DNA of 64,000 nucleotides from Metapseudomonas otitidis (GTDB lineage Bacteria; Pseudomonadota; Gammaproteobacteria; Pseudomonadales; Pseudomonadaceae), in assembly GCF_900111835.1 (NCBI RefSeq), contig NZ_FOJP01000004.1, positions 104,668 through 168,667 of the forward strand. The letters run 5' to 3'. A model generated the notes under the pieces. The model did no database searches, was not told where the DNA came from, and worked only from the letters and a program-made list of their open reading frames with translations. Positions 51,652 through 61,680 of the stretch are shown piece after piece (the first letter of the stretch is position 1; each line of letters begins with the position of its first letter). The translations under genes were made by a program, and so were the position numbers.

Positions 51652-53076
51652 ATGACGACTGCCACTTCTTCCCCGGGAACCCCTTCCACCGCTTCCTGGG
51701 GCGATCTTTTCAGCGGGCGCAACGGCCTGCTGGCCGTTGCACTGACCGGCAGCGTGGCGCTGCACGCGATCAACGTTCATATCGTCACCACCGTGCTGCC
51801 GTCGGTGGTGCGTGAGATCGGCGGGCTGGACTGGTACGCCTGGAACACGACCCTGTTCGTGGTGGCGTCCATCATCGGCGCGGCACTGTCGGTGCGGGTG
51901 CTGGCGGGCAGCGGGCCGCGAGGCGCCTGCCTGGCGGCGCTGGCCTTGTTCAGCCTGGGCACCATGGGTTGCGCCACGGCACTGTCGATGCCGTGGATGC
52001 TGGCGGCCCGTGCGGTCCAGGGGTTGGGCGGGGGGCTGTTGGCGGCCCTGAGTTATGCGCTGATCCGCGTGGTGTTCGAACCGCCGTTGTGGCCCCGCGC
52101 GGTGGCGCTGGTATCAGGCATGTGGGGCGTGGCGACGCTGTGCGGGCCGGCGGTGGGCGGGCTGTTCGCCGAGGCCGGGCACTGGCGCTGGGCGTTCTGG
52201 TCACTGCTGCCGGTGGCGGCGGCCCAGGCTGTGCTGGTGACGCTGCAGCTCGGCCCGCGTGAGCGTGGGACTGGGGCACCGCCCCGGGTGCCGGTGCTGC
52301 AGATCGTCCTGCTTGCCGCCTCGGTGCTGGCGGTGGCCACGGCCAGTCGCGCCGGGCACCTGGCCTGGCAGGGGGGCGGAGTGGTCCTGGGGTTGGCGCT
52401 GGGGGCCCTGGCCCTGCGGGTGGATCGCCAGGCGCGGGTGCGTCTGCTGCCCAGCGGCAGCGCATCCCTGGGCGCGCCCCTGGGGGCGGCCTACGCCTGC
52501 GTTGCGCTGTTGCTGGTGGGCACCACCACCGAGATCTTCGTGCCGTACTTCCTGCAGGTGCTGCACGGCCAGACGCCGCTGCTGGCGGGCTACCTGACGG
52601 CGGCGATGGCAGCCGGCTGGAGCATCGGCTCGCTGACCTCCTCGGGGCGCGAGGGGCGCCAGGCCAATGGCCTGCTGCGCACGGGGCCGCTGTTCTGCGT
52701 GGCGGGCCTGGCGGCGTTGGCGGTGGTGCTGCCCCTGGGCAGTGACTGGAACGCCATGTTGCGGACGCTGCTCGCTGCGTTGGCGCTGGCGGCGGTCGGG
52801 GCGGGGGTCGGCATGGGCTGGCCGCACCTGCTCACCCGGGTGATGGCCCTGGCCCCCAAGGGTGAGGAAGACGCTGCGTCCACCGCCATCACCACCGTGC
52901 AGCTCTACGGCATGGCCATCGGCGCGGCGGTGGCGGGGCTGGTGGCCAACGCGGCCGGCCTGATCGAACCCGGCGGCGAGGCCGGTGCGCGGTCGGCGGC
53001 GATCTGGCTGTTCAGCGGCTTCATCCTTGCGCCGGCCCTGGCCGCCTGGCTGGTAAGGCGCGTGGCAGAGCGCTGA
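51652..53076 (+). CDS. MFS drug/metabolite efflux transporter (14-TM type)
   Basis: 474 residues from ATG 51652, which has GGAGAG seven bases upstream; the ATG at 51637 is too close to its purines. It has about 14 hydrophobic segments. The N-terminal motif reads INVHIVTTVLPSVVREIGGLDWYAWNTTLFVVAS, and the second loop RAVQGLGGGLLAALSYALI is the DHA2/QacA-like pattern. It probably exports drugs or metabolites using the proton gradient. The 120 bp upstream is AT-rich and may be a regulated promoter. Confidence 0.88.
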   Translation: MTTATSSPGTPSTASWGDLFSGRNGLLAVALTGSVALHAINVHIVTTVLPSVVREIGGLDWYAWNTTLFVVASIIGAALSVRVLAGSGPRGACLAALALFSLGTMGCATALSMPWMLAARAVQGLGGGLLAALSYALIRVVFEPPLWPRAVALVSGMWGVATLCGPAVGGLFAEAGHWRWAFWSLLPVAAAQAVLVTLQLGPRERGTGAPPRVPVLQIVLLAASVLAVATASRAGHLAWQGGGVVLGLALGALALRVDRQARVRLLPSGSASLGAPLGAAYACVALLLVGTTTEIFVPYFLQVLHGQTPLLAGYLTAAMAAGWSIGSLTSSGREGRQANGLLRTGPLFCVAGLAALAVVLPLGSDWNAMLRTLLAALALAAVGAGVGMGWPHLLTRVMALAPKGEEDAASTAITTVQLYGMAIGAAVAGLVANAAGLIEPGGEAGARSAAIWLFSGFILAPALAAWLVRRVAER

Positions 53077-53145
53077 GGCGGTTGCGTCGGGCAGGCGAGG
53101 GCGGGGCATAATCCGGCCTCGCCTTTGCCGTTGCCGGAGCACCTG

Positions 53146-53754
53146 ATGCAACTCGACTTCTCCACCCTCACGCCCCTGGAGGCCTACCGCTGGCTGGCCT
53201 CCACCGTGACCCCGCGCCCCATCGCCTGGGTCTCCAGCCTGTCTGCCAGTGGCGTCGCCAACCTGGCGCCGTTCAGCTTCTTCCAGGTGATCAGCGACGA
53301 CCCGCCGACGCTGATGGTCAACGTCGGCAGCCGCGATGACGGCAGCCTCAAGGACACCCTGCGCAACGTGCAGGAAACCGGCGAGCTGGTGATCCACCTG
53401 GTGCCGTTCGCCTTCGCCGAGGCGATGAACGCCACCGCTGCACCGTTGGCGTACACGGTGAGCGAGTTCGAGAGCTGCGGCATCGAGCACGAGCCGTCGC
53501 TGCGGGTGGCGCCGCCCCGGGTCAAGGGCGCGCCGGTCGCCTTCGAGTGCCGCCTGCTGGAGGCGCAGCCGTTCCCTCGCGACAACCCCAACTGCCACCT
53601 GATCTTCGCCGAGGTGCTGCTGGCCCATATCGATGACGCGGTGCTCACCGAGCAGGGGCGCGTCGATACCCAGGCGCTGGACCTGGTAGGCCGCCTGGGC
53701 GGCAGCGCCTATGTGCGCACCCGCGACATATTCAACATGGTGCGCCCCACCTGA
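53146..53754 (+). CDS. Flavin reductase-like FMN-binding protein
   Basis: 202 residues from ATG 53146 with GGAG seven bases upstream. The flavin reductase domain is recognisable by WLASTVTPRPIAWVSSLSASGVANLAPFSFFQVISDDPPTLMVN and by the C-terminal DLVGRLGGSAYVRTRDIFNMVRP. Such proteins bind FMN and may reduce flavin with NAD(P)H for a partner oxygenase or act on their own. No partner is adjacent. Confidence 0.87.
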   Translation: MQLDFSTLTPLEAYRWLASTVTPRPIAWVSSLSASGVANLAPFSFFQVISDDPPTLMVNVGSRDDGSLKDTLRNVQETGELVIHLVPFAFAEAMNATAAPLAYTVSEFESCGIEHEPSLRVAPPRVKGAPVAFECRLLEAQPFPRDNPNCHLIFAEVLLAHIDDAVLTEQGRVDTQALDLVGRLGGSAYVRTRDIFNMVRPT

Positions 53755-53762
53755 CCCGCCCG

Positions 53763-53782
53763 GCCCCGCACCATTGCGGGGC
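53763..53782 (+). terminator. Hairpin after the flavin reductase gene
   Basis: GCCCCGCA / TGCGGGGC with loop CCAT, then CCTTTCG. A probable terminator with a short T-tract. Confidence 0.7.
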
Positions 53783-54004
53783 CTTTCGCACGCGCCTGTG
53801 CGATCTCGACCGGCTTCTGACGCCGCGACTTTGACGACCTGCCGCCGAATGGTCTGAAAGCGACCTCTGCATATCCAAAAAAACCAGCTAGCGTGGGATT
53901 GGCGCGGTCATGGCTTGTCGCCAGCAGGGGCGCGCTCCTAAGTTCGCGCTGTTGTCCGGGGTGGCGAGCGCGTCGACCCGGTTACCGGCATGGAGGGAAG
54001 CAGC

Positions 54005-55969
54005 ATGGCATCGGTTGTCCAACGGGGTATCGCCAGCCTGGGCACGGCGGCCAAGCTGGCACTCGGCTTCGGCGTGGTGCTGGCGCTCACGGCAGTGGTG
54101 GCGGCCACCGGCTACCTGGCGCTGCGCAACGTGGCGGCCGGGGCGGCGCTGCTGGAGCGCATGGACGCCCTGGGCGGCGAGGTGCAACGCATGCGCCTGG
54201 TGGAGAAGGACTACGCCCTGACCGGCGATGCCAAGCGCGCCGAGGCCCTGCGCCAGGCGACCCAGACCCTGCTCGAACACAACGAGGCCCTGAAGGGCGA
54301 GGTGGATGCCGCCAGCCGCCAGGCCCTGGACGAAGTGGCCGGGGCGGTGGGCGGCTACCGCGCGGCCTTCGACCGCTATGTGGAGCTTTCCGACAACATG
54401 CGCCTGGCGCTGGAGGCGGCCAACTGGCTGGTGGTCAGCGCCTCCAACAGCCTCGATGTGCTGCAGTCGGGCCTCAACGAGGACGGCATCGACCTGCTGA
54501 AAAGCTCCCAGGGGGCAGAAGGCGCGGACATGGTGGCGCAGGGCGGCGAGATCAGCCGCATCTACCAGTCCCTGCTGTTGGCGCTGAACCAGGCCCGTAC
54601 GCGCCTGGAGCAGAGCCGCAGCACCGGGGAGGCCGCCGATACCCAGATCCAGGAAGCGCTGGACGCCCAGAAGCTCGCCGGCGAGCTGCGCGACCGTATG
54701 CAGGACCCGGGCTACGCCGCCGTCCTCACCGAGGTGATCGGCAACATCGACTCCTTCAACGAACGCCTGCGCGAGTACACCGAGAACCTGCAGCAGCAGA
54801 AGCGCGAGTTCCAGGGCCTGACCGCCGGGGCCGAGGCCATGGTTGCGGCCGTGGACAAGGCACGTGACCACCAGGAGCAGGCCATGCAGAACCAGCAGCG
54901 TGGCAGCTCGCTGCTGATCATCGGCGGCAGCGCGCTGGCGCTGCTGATCGGCCTGGCGGCGGCGATGCTCATCGCGTTGCTGATCGTGCGGCCGCTCAAG
55001 CGGGTGATCGAGGTGGCGCAGCAGATCTCCGCCGGAGACCTCAGCGGCGACATCGAGGTGGGCCGCAGCGACGAGGTGGGCCAGCTGCTGGAGGCCATGC
55101 GCGCCATGTCGGCCAACCTGCGGAACATGGTCGGCCAGCTGCAGGGCGGGGTGCAGCAGATTTCCAATTCGGCCCAGGCGCTGTCCGCCGTCACCGAGCA
55201 GACCCGCGTCGGGGTCAACGGGCAGAAGCAGGAGACCGATCAGGTCGCCACCGCCATGAGCCAGATGACCGCCACCGTGCACGAAGTGGCACGCAACGCC
55301 GAGGCCGCTGCGGCCTCCACCCACAGCGCCGACACCCGCGTGGCCAGCGGCAACGAGGTGGTGCGCCAGAGCCGGGGGCGCATCGACCAGTTGGCCAGGG
55401 CGATGGAGGTCACCACCCAGAGCATCGAGCAGCTCAGCCAGGAGGCGCAGAGCATTGGCGCGGTGCTGGACGTGATCAAGAGCGTGGCCGAGCAGACCAA
55501 CCTGCTGGCGCTCAACGCGGCCATCGAGGCGGCGCGGGCCGGCGAGCAGGGCCGCGGCTTCGCCGTGGTGGCCGACGAGGTGCGGGCCCTGGCGCGGCGT
55601 ACCCAGCAGTCCACCGCCGAGATCGAGCGGCTGATCGGCACCCTGCGCGAAGGCGTGCGCCGCTCGGTGGAGACCATGCACCAGAGCGAGAGCCTGGTGC
55701 AGAAGACCGTGGAGGATGCCGGCCAGACCGAGGCGGCGCTCAACGGCATTGCCGAGGCCGTGTCCACCCTGCACCAGATGAACCAGCAGATCGCCGCCGC
55801 CGCCGAGCAGCAGACGGCGGTGGCCGAAGAGATCAACCGCAGCGTCACCAGCATCCGCGACATCGCCGACCAGTCCGCCGAGGCGATGGAGGAAACCGCC
55901 ACCTCCAGCACCCGCCTGGCCGCTCTGGGGCGGGACCTGCAGGCGATGGCTGCGCACTTCAGGTTGTGA
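54005..55969 (+). CDS. Methyl-accepting chemotaxis protein with helical (HBM-type) sensor
   Basis: 654 residues from ATG 54005 (GGAGGG seven bases upstream; an earlier ATG at 53990 is less well placed). TM1 is about 17-40. The periplasmic sensor (about 45-300) is all helical, with [21 protein letters not shown], the pattern of HBM domains known to bind organic acids. TM2 is about 301-328, HAMP follows, then the long signalling coiled coil with the hairpin tip [23 protein letters not shown] near 497-520. There is no C-terminal CheR pentapeptide. The upstream gap (53783-54004) shows no gene. Confidence 0.93.
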   Translation: MASVVQRGIASLGTAAKLALGFGVVLALTAVVAATGYLALRNVAAGAALLERMDALGGEVQRMRLVEKDYALTGDAKRAEALRQATQTLLEHNEALKGEVDAASRQALDEVAGAVGGYRAAFDRYVELSDNMRLALEAANWLVVSASNSLDVLQSGLNEDGIDLLKSSQGAEGADMVAQGGEISRIYQSLLLALNQARTRLEQSRSTGEAADTQIQEALDAQKLAGELRDRMQDPGYAAVLTEVIGNIDSFNERLREYTENLQQQKREFQGLTAGAEAMVAAVDKARDHQEQAMQNQQRGSSLLIIGGSALALLIGLAAAMLIALLIVRPLKRVIEVAQQISAGDLSGDIEVGRSDEVGQLLEAMRAMSANLRNMVGQLQGGVQQISNSAQALSAVTEQTRVGVNGQKQETDQVATAMSQMTATVHEVARNAEAAAASTHSADTRVASGNEVVRQSRGRIDQLARAMEVTTQSIEQLSQEAQSIGAVLDVIKSVAEQTNLLALNAAIEAARAGEQGRGFAVVADEVRALARRTQQSTAEIERLIGTLREGVRRSVETMHQSESLVQKTVEDAGQTEAALNGIAEAVSTLHQMNQQIAAAAEQQTAVAEEINRSVTSIRDIADQSAEAMEETATSSTRLAALGRDLQAMAAHFRL

Positions 55970-56092
55970 CCGGGCCGACGTTTCCGTGATCGCGCGGCCT
56001 GTCGGCCCGGGCTTTCATGAGCAAATCTTGCAAGTCGCTTTGCCAGCGCGCCGGGCGCGGCTAGCATCGGCCGATCGTTCATGGAGCCTGAT

Positions 56093-57010
56093 ATGCGAAC
56101 CCGACTGGATGCCTGCCTCGACGCCATCAACCAGGTCCTGCTGGGCAAGGAGGTGCAGGTCCGCCTGGCCCTCACCTGCCTGCTGGCGCGGGGGCACCTG
56201 CTGATCGAAGACCTGCCCGGCATGGGCAAGACCACTCTCAGCCACACCCTGGCCAAGGTGCTGGGGCTCAGCTTCCAGCGCATCCAGTTCACGTCCGACC
56301 TGCTGCCCGGCGACATCCTCGGCACCTCGGTGTTCGACAAGGACACCGGCCAGTTCGTCTTCCACCCCGGCCCGGTGTTCGCCGAACTGGTGCTGGCCGA
56401 CGAGATCAACCGCGCCACCCCCAAGAGCCAGAGCGCCCTGCTGGAGGCTATGGAGGAGGGGCAGGTGACCATCGAGGGCGCCACCCGGCCGCTGCCCGAT
56501 CCCTTCTTCGTCATCGCTACCCAGAACCCGGTGAGCCAGGGCGGCACCTTCGCCTTGCCGGAATCCCAGCTGGACCGCTTCCTCATGCGGCTGTCCCTCG
56601 GCTACCCGGCCCGCGCGGCGGAGAAGGCGCTGCTGCTGGGCGAGGCCCGTCGCGACCTGCTGCCACGGCTGGAGGCGGTGCTGGACCACGCGGCCCTGGC
56701 CGCGCTGCAGGACGAGGTGCCCCGGGTGCGCGCCAGCGATGCCCTGGTGGACTACGTGCTGCGCCTGGTGGAGGCCACCCGCACCCACCCGCAGTTCGCC
56801 CTCGGCCTTTCGCCACGGGGCAGCCTGGCGCTGCTGGGCGCGGCGCGGGCCTGGGCGCTGCTGGCAGGGCGTGACTACGTGATCCCCGAGGACGTGCAGG
56901 CCGTGCTGCCCTCGGTGGCCGGCCACCGCCTGCGCGAGCGCGCCGACCCCACCGGCCACGGCGGCGGCACGCTGGTGCAGTGGCTGCTGCGCGAAGTCCC
57001 GGCGCTCTGA
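56093..57010 (+). CDS. MoxR-family AAA+ ATPase (TgpA operon)
   Basis: 305 residues from ATG 56093 (GGAGCC upstream; the in-frame ATG 56081 is the alternative). Walker A is DLPGMGKTTL near 40-49, Walker B VLADEINRATPKSQ near 103-116, sensor 1 FFVIATQNPVSQ near 145-156. It precedes a DUF58 gene with a one-base overlap (CTGATGG), the standard MoxR-DUF58-transglutaminase order. It probably remodels a complex with the VWA-like DUF58 protein. Confidence 0.92.
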   Translation: MRTRLDACLDAINQVLLGKEVQVRLALTCLLARGHLLIEDLPGMGKTTLSHTLAKVLGLSFQRIQFTSDLLPGDILGTSVFDKDTGQFVFHPGPVFAELVLADEINRATPKSQSALLEAMEEGQVTIEGATRPLPDPFFVIATQNPVSQGGTFALPESQLDRFLMRLSLGYPARAAEKALLLGEARRDLLPRLEAVLDHAALAALQDEVPRVRASDALVDYVLRLVEATRTHPQFALGLSPRGSLALLGAARAWALLAGRDYVIPEDVQAVLPSVAGHRLRERADPTGHGGGTLVQWLLREVPAL

Positions 57011-57969
57011 TGGCCGGCGGCATCCTGCGGCCGCGCTGGGACCGCTGGCTGGCCCGGCGCATTCCCCCGGCCCACGAACTGCGCCTGGACCAGAAGCGCA
57101 TCTTCATCATTCCCACCCGCACCGGCGCGGCCTTCGGCGGTGCCCTGGTGCTGATGCTGCTGGCGGCCATCAACTACCAGAACAGCCTGGCGTACGGGCT
57201 GACCTTTCTGCTGGCCTCGGTGTTCATCCTCGCCATCCTCCACACCTACCGGAACCTCTCCGGGCTGGTGCTGCGGGCGGCCGGCGCACCGCCGGTGTTC
57301 GTCGGCGAGCAGGCGCGCTTCAAGGTGCGCCTGGAGAGCCGCCGCCATGCCCACGAGGCCATCGCCCTGGGCTGGCCGCCCGAGCCGCTGCAACTGCAGG
57401 ACGTGCCGGCCAGCGGGGCCACTGATTGCGAGCTGAGCCAGCCGGCGCTCCAGCGCGGCTGGCTGCGGCCCGGTCGCCTGCGGGTGGAGAGCCGCTTTCC
57501 CCTCGGCCTGCTGGTGGCCTGGAGCTGGGTCGACCTCGACCAGGCCGCGCTGGTGTACCCGCGCCCCTTGCCCGGTGACCTGCCCCTGGCCGCCGGCGGG
57601 CGCGCCGATGCGGAGGAGGAGGGCGTGCGCGTGGACGGGCGCGGTGCCGACGACTTCCAGGGCCTGCGGCCCTACCAGCCGGGGGACTCCCGCCGGCGCC
57701 TGCACTGGAAGGCTTATTCCCGGGGGCAGGGGTTGTTCATCAAGGACTTCGCTGCCCTCTCCGGAGCGGACCTGTGGCTCGACCTTGCCGGGCTGGACGG
57801 CGACCTGGAGAGCCGCCTTTCGCTGCTCTGCCACTGGGTGCTGACCTTCACCGAGCGCGGCCAGCCCTTCGGCCTGCGCCTGGGTGGCCTGGAGCTGCCG
57901 GCCGATGTCGGCGAGCCCCACCGCGACGCCTGTCTGCGGGCCCTGGCGCTCTACGGGGTGGCGCCATGA
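57010..57969 (+). CDS. DUF58 domain protein
   Basis: 319 residues. Two membrane helices near the N-terminus (about 37-56 and 61-78) are followed by a beta domain and the DUF58 signature GRGADDFQGLRPYQPGDSRRRLHWKAYSRGQGLFIKDF near 215-252. DUF58 resembles a VWA fold. It overlaps the MoxR stop by one base and the tgpA start by four bases, so the three proteins are translationally coupled. Confidence 0.92.
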   Translation: MAGGILRPRWDRWLARRIPPAHELRLDQKRIFIIPTRTGAAFGGALVLMLLAAINYQNSLAYGLTFLLASVFILAILHTYRNLSGLVLRAAGAPPVFVGEQARFKVRLESRRHAHEAIALGWPPEPLQLQDVPASGATDCELSQPALQRGWLRPGRLRVESRFPLGLLVAWSWVDLDQAALVYPRPLPGDLPLAAGGRADAEEEGVRVDGRGADDFQGLRPYQPGDSRRRLHWKAYSRGQGLFIKDFAALSGADLWLDLAGLDGDLESRLSLLCHWVLTFTERGQPFGLRLGGLELPADVGEPHRDACLRALALYGVAP

Positions 57970-59960
57970 GTGCGGAACAGCCGATCCCGCGCATCGCCCT
58001 GACCTGGCTGCTGGTGGCTCAGGTGCTGGTGATCGTCCCGCACCTGGTGCACCTGCCGGTGTGGATCATCGGCCTCTGGGTGGTCTGCGCGGCCTGGCGG
58101 GTGCAGATCTTCCGCATGCGCGCGCGCTACCCCAATGGTCTGGCGAAGATCCTGATGATGCTGGTGGCGGCTGCCGGCGTGGTGCTGTCCCGGGGCAGCC
58201 TGATCGGCCTGGATGCCGGCGCGGTGCTGCTGGTGGCGGCCTTCATCCTCAAGCTGGTGGAGATGCGCACCCGGCGTGATGCGCTGGTGCTGATCTTCCT
58301 CGGCTTCTTCACCGTGGTGGTGGCGTACCTGTTCGACGACGGCATGCTCGCCGGGCTCTACAGCCTGCTGCCAGTGACGGCCTTGCTGGCGGCGCTGATC
58401 GGCCTGCAGCAGAGCGGTTTCGCCCAGCGCCCGACCGCCACCCTGAAGCTGGCCGGCACCCTGTTGCTGCAGGCGCTGCCGCTGATGCTGGTGCTGTTCC
58501 TGTTCTTCCCGCGCATGGGGCCGCTGTGGTCCTTGCCGTTGCCCAGCGACAAGGGCGTGACCGGGCTTTCCGATGACATGGCGCCCGGCGACATCGCCGA
58601 GCTGAGCCAGTCCGGCGCGCTGGCCTTCCGCGCCAGCTTCGAGGGCGACCCGCCACCCCGGCGCGAGCTCTACTGGCGGGCACTCACCCTGGAGCGCTTC
58701 GACGGTCGGCGCTGGTCCCAGTCCCCGGCGAGCCAGGTGCAGGCACCGGCGCAATGGGCGAAACAGGGCCCCGCACTCAACTACAGCGTGGTGATGGAGC
58801 CCAGCGGCAAGCCCTGGCTGTTCGGCTTGGACGTGGCCGAGACCCGCGTCGAAGACACCCGCCAGATGGTCGACTTCCACCTCCAGCGGCGCCTGCCGGT
58901 GGAGCGCTCGCTGCTCTACAGCGTCACCTCCTGGCCCCAGGCGGTGCGCGACCCGCAGCTGGCGGACGCGGTGCGCCGGCGCAACCTGCAACTGCCCCGC
59001 GAAGGCGACCCGCGCGCGCGGGCCTGGGCCGAGCAGTTGAGCGCCCGCTACACCGAGCCGGATGCCCTGGTGCAGGCGCTGCTGCGGCATTTCAACCAGG
59101 AGCCTTTCGTCTACACCCTGCGCCCGCCGCTGGCCGAGCGGGACACGGTGGATGCCTTCCTGTTCGACAGCCGACGGGGCTTCTGCGCCCACTACGCCGG
59201 CGCCATGACCTTCGTCCTGCGTGCCGCCGGCATTCCCGCGCGGGTGGTGGCCGGCTACCAGGGGGGTGAGATCAACCCCGCCGGGAACTACGTGCTGGTG
59301 CACCAGTTCGATGCCCATGCCTGGGTCGAATACTGGACGGCCGCCGCCGGCTGGACCCGTGTCGATCCCACCTTCCAGGTGGCGCCGGAGCGCATCGAGA
59401 ACGGCCTGGAACAGGCCGTGGCCCAGGAGCAGAGCTTCCTGCAGGACTCGCCCTTCTCCCCCCTGCGTTACCGCGACATCGGCTGGATCAACCAGCTGCG
59501 CCTGGCCTGGGACCGGGTGAACTACGGTTGGCAGCGCTGGGTGCTGGGCTACCAGGGCGAGACCCAGGCCCAGGTGCTGCAACGCTGGTTCGGCCAGCTG
59601 GACGCGCGCACCTTCGCCCTCCTGCTGGTGGGCACGGCGGCCTTCCTGGTGGCCCTGGTGGCGCTGTGGATGTTCAAGCCCTGGCGCCGCGAGCGGGACC
59701 CGCAGGTGCGCCTGCACCAGGCCTTCGAGCGTGTGCTGGCCCGCCACGGGCTGGTGCGCGGTGCCGCCGAGGGCCCGCGTGATTTCGCCGCCCGTGCCGC
59801 CCAGGCCCTGCCGCAGCAGGCGCGGCTGATCGAGGAATTCGCCCGCCGCTATGAGGCGCTGCGCTATGCTGGCGCCCCTGAAGCGCCGGCCGACCTGCGG
59901 CGCACGCTGAACAACCTGCGCCGGGCCCTGCCTTGGCGCCTGACTCGACAGGAGCGCTGA
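57966..59960 (+). CDS. tgpA: Protein-glutamine gamma-glutamyltransferase TgpA
   Basis: 664 residues. Six or so membrane helices occupy the N-terminal about 190 residues. A large periplasmic transglutaminase domain follows (catalytic Cys near 406 in RRGFCAHYAGAM, His near 451 in QFDAHAWVEYW, Asp near 467 in RVDPTF) and a final helix (about 555-577, FALLLVGTAAFLVALVALWMF). Matching domain order and triad spacing identify TgpA, described as essential for growth in P. aeruginosa. The C-terminal cytoplasmic tail carries a DUF4129-like segment. Confidence 0.93.
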   Translation: MSAEQPIPRIALTWLLVAQVLVIVPHLVHLPVWIIGLWVVCAAWRVQIFRMRARYPNGLAKILMMLVAAAGVVLSRGSLIGLDAGAVLLVAAFILKLVEMRTRRDALVLIFLGFFTVVVAYLFDDGMLAGLYSLLPVTALLAALIGLQQSGFAQRPTATLKLAGTLLLQALPLMLVLFLFFPRMGPLWSLPLPSDKGVTGLSDDMAPGDIAELSQSGALAFRASFEGDPPPRRELYWRALTLERFDGRRWSQSPASQVQAPAQWAKQGPALNYSVVMEPSGKPWLFGLDVAETRVEDTRQMVDFHLQRRLPVERSLLYSVTSWPQAVRDPQLADAVRRRNLQLPREGDPRARAWAEQLSARYTEPDALVQALLRHFNQEPFVYTLRPPLAERDTVDAFLFDSRRGFCAHYAGAMTFVLRAAGIPARVVAGYQGGEINPAGNYVLVHQFDAHAWVEYWTAAAGWTRVDPTFQVAPERIENGLEQAVAQEQSFLQDSPFSPLRYRDIGWINQLRLAWDRVNYGWQRWVLGYQGETQAQVLQRWFGQLDARTFALLLVGTAAFLVALVALWMFKPWRRERDPQVRLHQAFERVLARHGLVRGAAEGPRDFAARAAQALPQQARLIEEFARRYEALRYAGAPEAPADLRRTLNNLRRALPWRLTRQER

Positions 59961-60001
59961 CCCGTGCCTCGCCGGGGCGCTCCGCCGAAGGAACACCTGC
60001 C

Positions 60002-60763
60002 ATGTCCGCCATGCTCGACGACCTGATCGCCCAGGTCCTGAAACTCGAAATCCAGCTCATCTCCGCCCGTGCCCGCCTGGAGGCCAGCACCGACGACGAG
60101 GCCCTGCACGACCTACGCATCAACCTGCGGCGCCTGCGCAGCCTGCTGCGGCCGTTGCGTGGGCTGCCGGTGGCCGATGTGCTGATCGAGGCGGCCCGGG
60201 AACTGGGGCGGATCACCACGCCGTTGCGCGACCTGGAGGTGCTGATCGCCGAGCTGGCCCGCCACCACCACGAGCGCCTGGCCGAGCCCCGCCGCCTGCG
60301 CCTGCGCCAAGGCTGCCGCGAGGTGCTCCAGGCTCCGGCGCTGGAGCGGCTGTTCCAGGTGCTCGACGCCTGGCCGCAGCTGCTGCGCCTGTCGGCCCGG
60401 GAAGGCTTGCTGGAGCAGCCGCGCAAGCGCATCCGCAAGCGCCTGCTGAAGGACTGGGCCCGCCTGGAGCAGGCCCTGGCCGATCCGGCCCATGACCGCC
60501 ACGCCCTGCGCCTGCTCATCAAGCGCGCGCGCTATGGCGCCGATGCCTACCCCGGGGTGGTGGAGGTGCCGGAGCGTACCCGGCGCCTGCTCAAGGGGGC
60601 CCAGGATGCCCTGGGCAAATGGCACGACCGCCTGCAGTGGCTGGCCACCGCCGAGCGCGAGCCGGACCTGGCCCCGCGCACCCGCGCCTGGAGCACCGCC
60701 CTGCATGCCGCCGAGCTGCGGGCCGACCGCGTGCTGGAGAAGTTGCAGGCGCGCCTGGGCTGA
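60002..60763 (+). CDS. CHAD domain protein
   Basis: 253 residues, almost entirely helical and rich in Arg, Lys and His. CHAD (conserved histidine alpha-helical domain) motifs are visible: LHDLRINLRRLRSLLR near 38-53 and ALRLLIKRARYGADAY near 170-185. Known CHAD proteins bind inorganic polyphosphate. It begins 41 bases after tgpA. Confidence 0.87.
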   Translation: MSAMLDDLIAQVLKLEIQLISARARLEASTDDEALHDLRINLRRLRSLLRPLRGLPVADVLIEAARELGRITTPLRDLEVLIAELARHHHERLAEPRRLRLRQGCREVLQAPALERLFQVLDAWPQLLRLSAREGLLEQPRKRIRKRLLKDWARLEQALADPAHDRHALRLLIKRARYGADAYPGVVEVPERTRRLLKGAQDALGKWHDRLQWLATAEREPDLAPRTRAWSTALHAAELRADRVLEKLQARLG

Positions 60764-60881
60764 GGTGCCGCCGCTGGCGTTTATCCCCTCCGGGTTGTCG
60801 GGACTCGCTTGAAGTTCGGCTTCCGGGGGGCGGGGGCTTCCCCTACCATCGCCCCATCCTAGAGCCGTGGATGAGATCCCG

Positions 60882-61679
60882 ATGACCTTCTTCGAATTGA
60901 TGCAGGCGGTCCGGAAGGACCCGCTGGACGTGACCGTGCCCGCTCGCTGGGCCCAGGGCCGTGCGAGCTTCGGCGGCCTGGTGGCGGCGCTGGCCTATGG
61001 CGCCATGCGCGACAAGGCCCAACCGGGCCGGCCGGTGCGTTCCCTGGCGATCACCTTCGTCGGCCCGATGGAGGCCGAAGTGCCGGCCCGTTTCGAGGCC
61101 GAGGTGCTGCGCGAGGGCAAGGCGGTGAGCCAGATGTTCTGCCGGGTGCGCCAGGGCGAGCAGACCGTGGCAGTGGTGCAGGGCAGCTTCGGCGCCGCGC
61201 GGGATTCGGCAATTGCCGTGGAGGGCGAACCGGCCCCCGTGATCAAGGCCCCCGATGCCTGCCAGGAGCTGCCCTACCTGCGCGGCGTGACCCCCGAGTT
61301 CACCCGTTACCTGGCGATGCGCTGGGGCATCGGTGGCATGCCGTTCACCAACAACCCCAGCCGTGAGATGGGCGGCTGGGTGAGGCTGCGTGGGGAGGTG
61401 GAGGAAGCCCCGGTGGACGAGGCGCTGCTGCTGGCCCTGGTGGACGCCTGGCCGCCGGCGGTGCTGCCGCATCTGCGCTCGCCGGTGCCAGGCAGTTCGC
61501 TGACCTGGACCATCGAATTCGTGCAGCCGGCGCCGGCCCTGAGCACCCTGGACTGGTGCCTGTACCGCGCCGAGATCGACCACGCCCGGGATGGCTACGG
61601 CCACATCTCCGCGCGGCTCTGGACCCCGGCGGGCGAGCTGGTGGCGCTGAGCCGGCAGACGGTGGCGGTATTCGGCTGA
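60882..61679 (+). CDS. Acyl-CoA thioesterase family protein (double hot-dog)
   Basis: 265 residues from ATG 60882. Two hot-dog halves are visible: WAQGRASFGGLVAALAYGAM near 26-45, then REGKAVSQMFCRVRQGEQTVAVVQGSF; the second half has LSTLDWCLYRAEIDHARDGYGHISARLWTPAGELVALSRQT. This is the TesB-like thioesterase pattern. It ends one base before the convergent diguanylate cyclase gene. Substrate chain length is unknown. Confidence 0.87.
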   Translation: MTFFELMQAVRKDPLDVTVPARWAQGRASFGGLVAALAYGAMRDKAQPGRPVRSLAITFVGPMEAEVPARFEAEVLREGKAVSQMFCRVRQGEQTVAVVQGSFGAARDSAIAVEGEPAPVIKAPDACQELPYLRGVTPEFTRYLAMRWGIGGMPFTNNPSREMGGWVRLRGEVEEAPVDEALLLALVDAWPPAVLPHLRSPVPGSSLTWTIEFVQPAPALSTLDWCLYRAEIDHARDGYGHISARLWTPAGELVALSRQTVAVFG

Positions 61680-61680
61680 G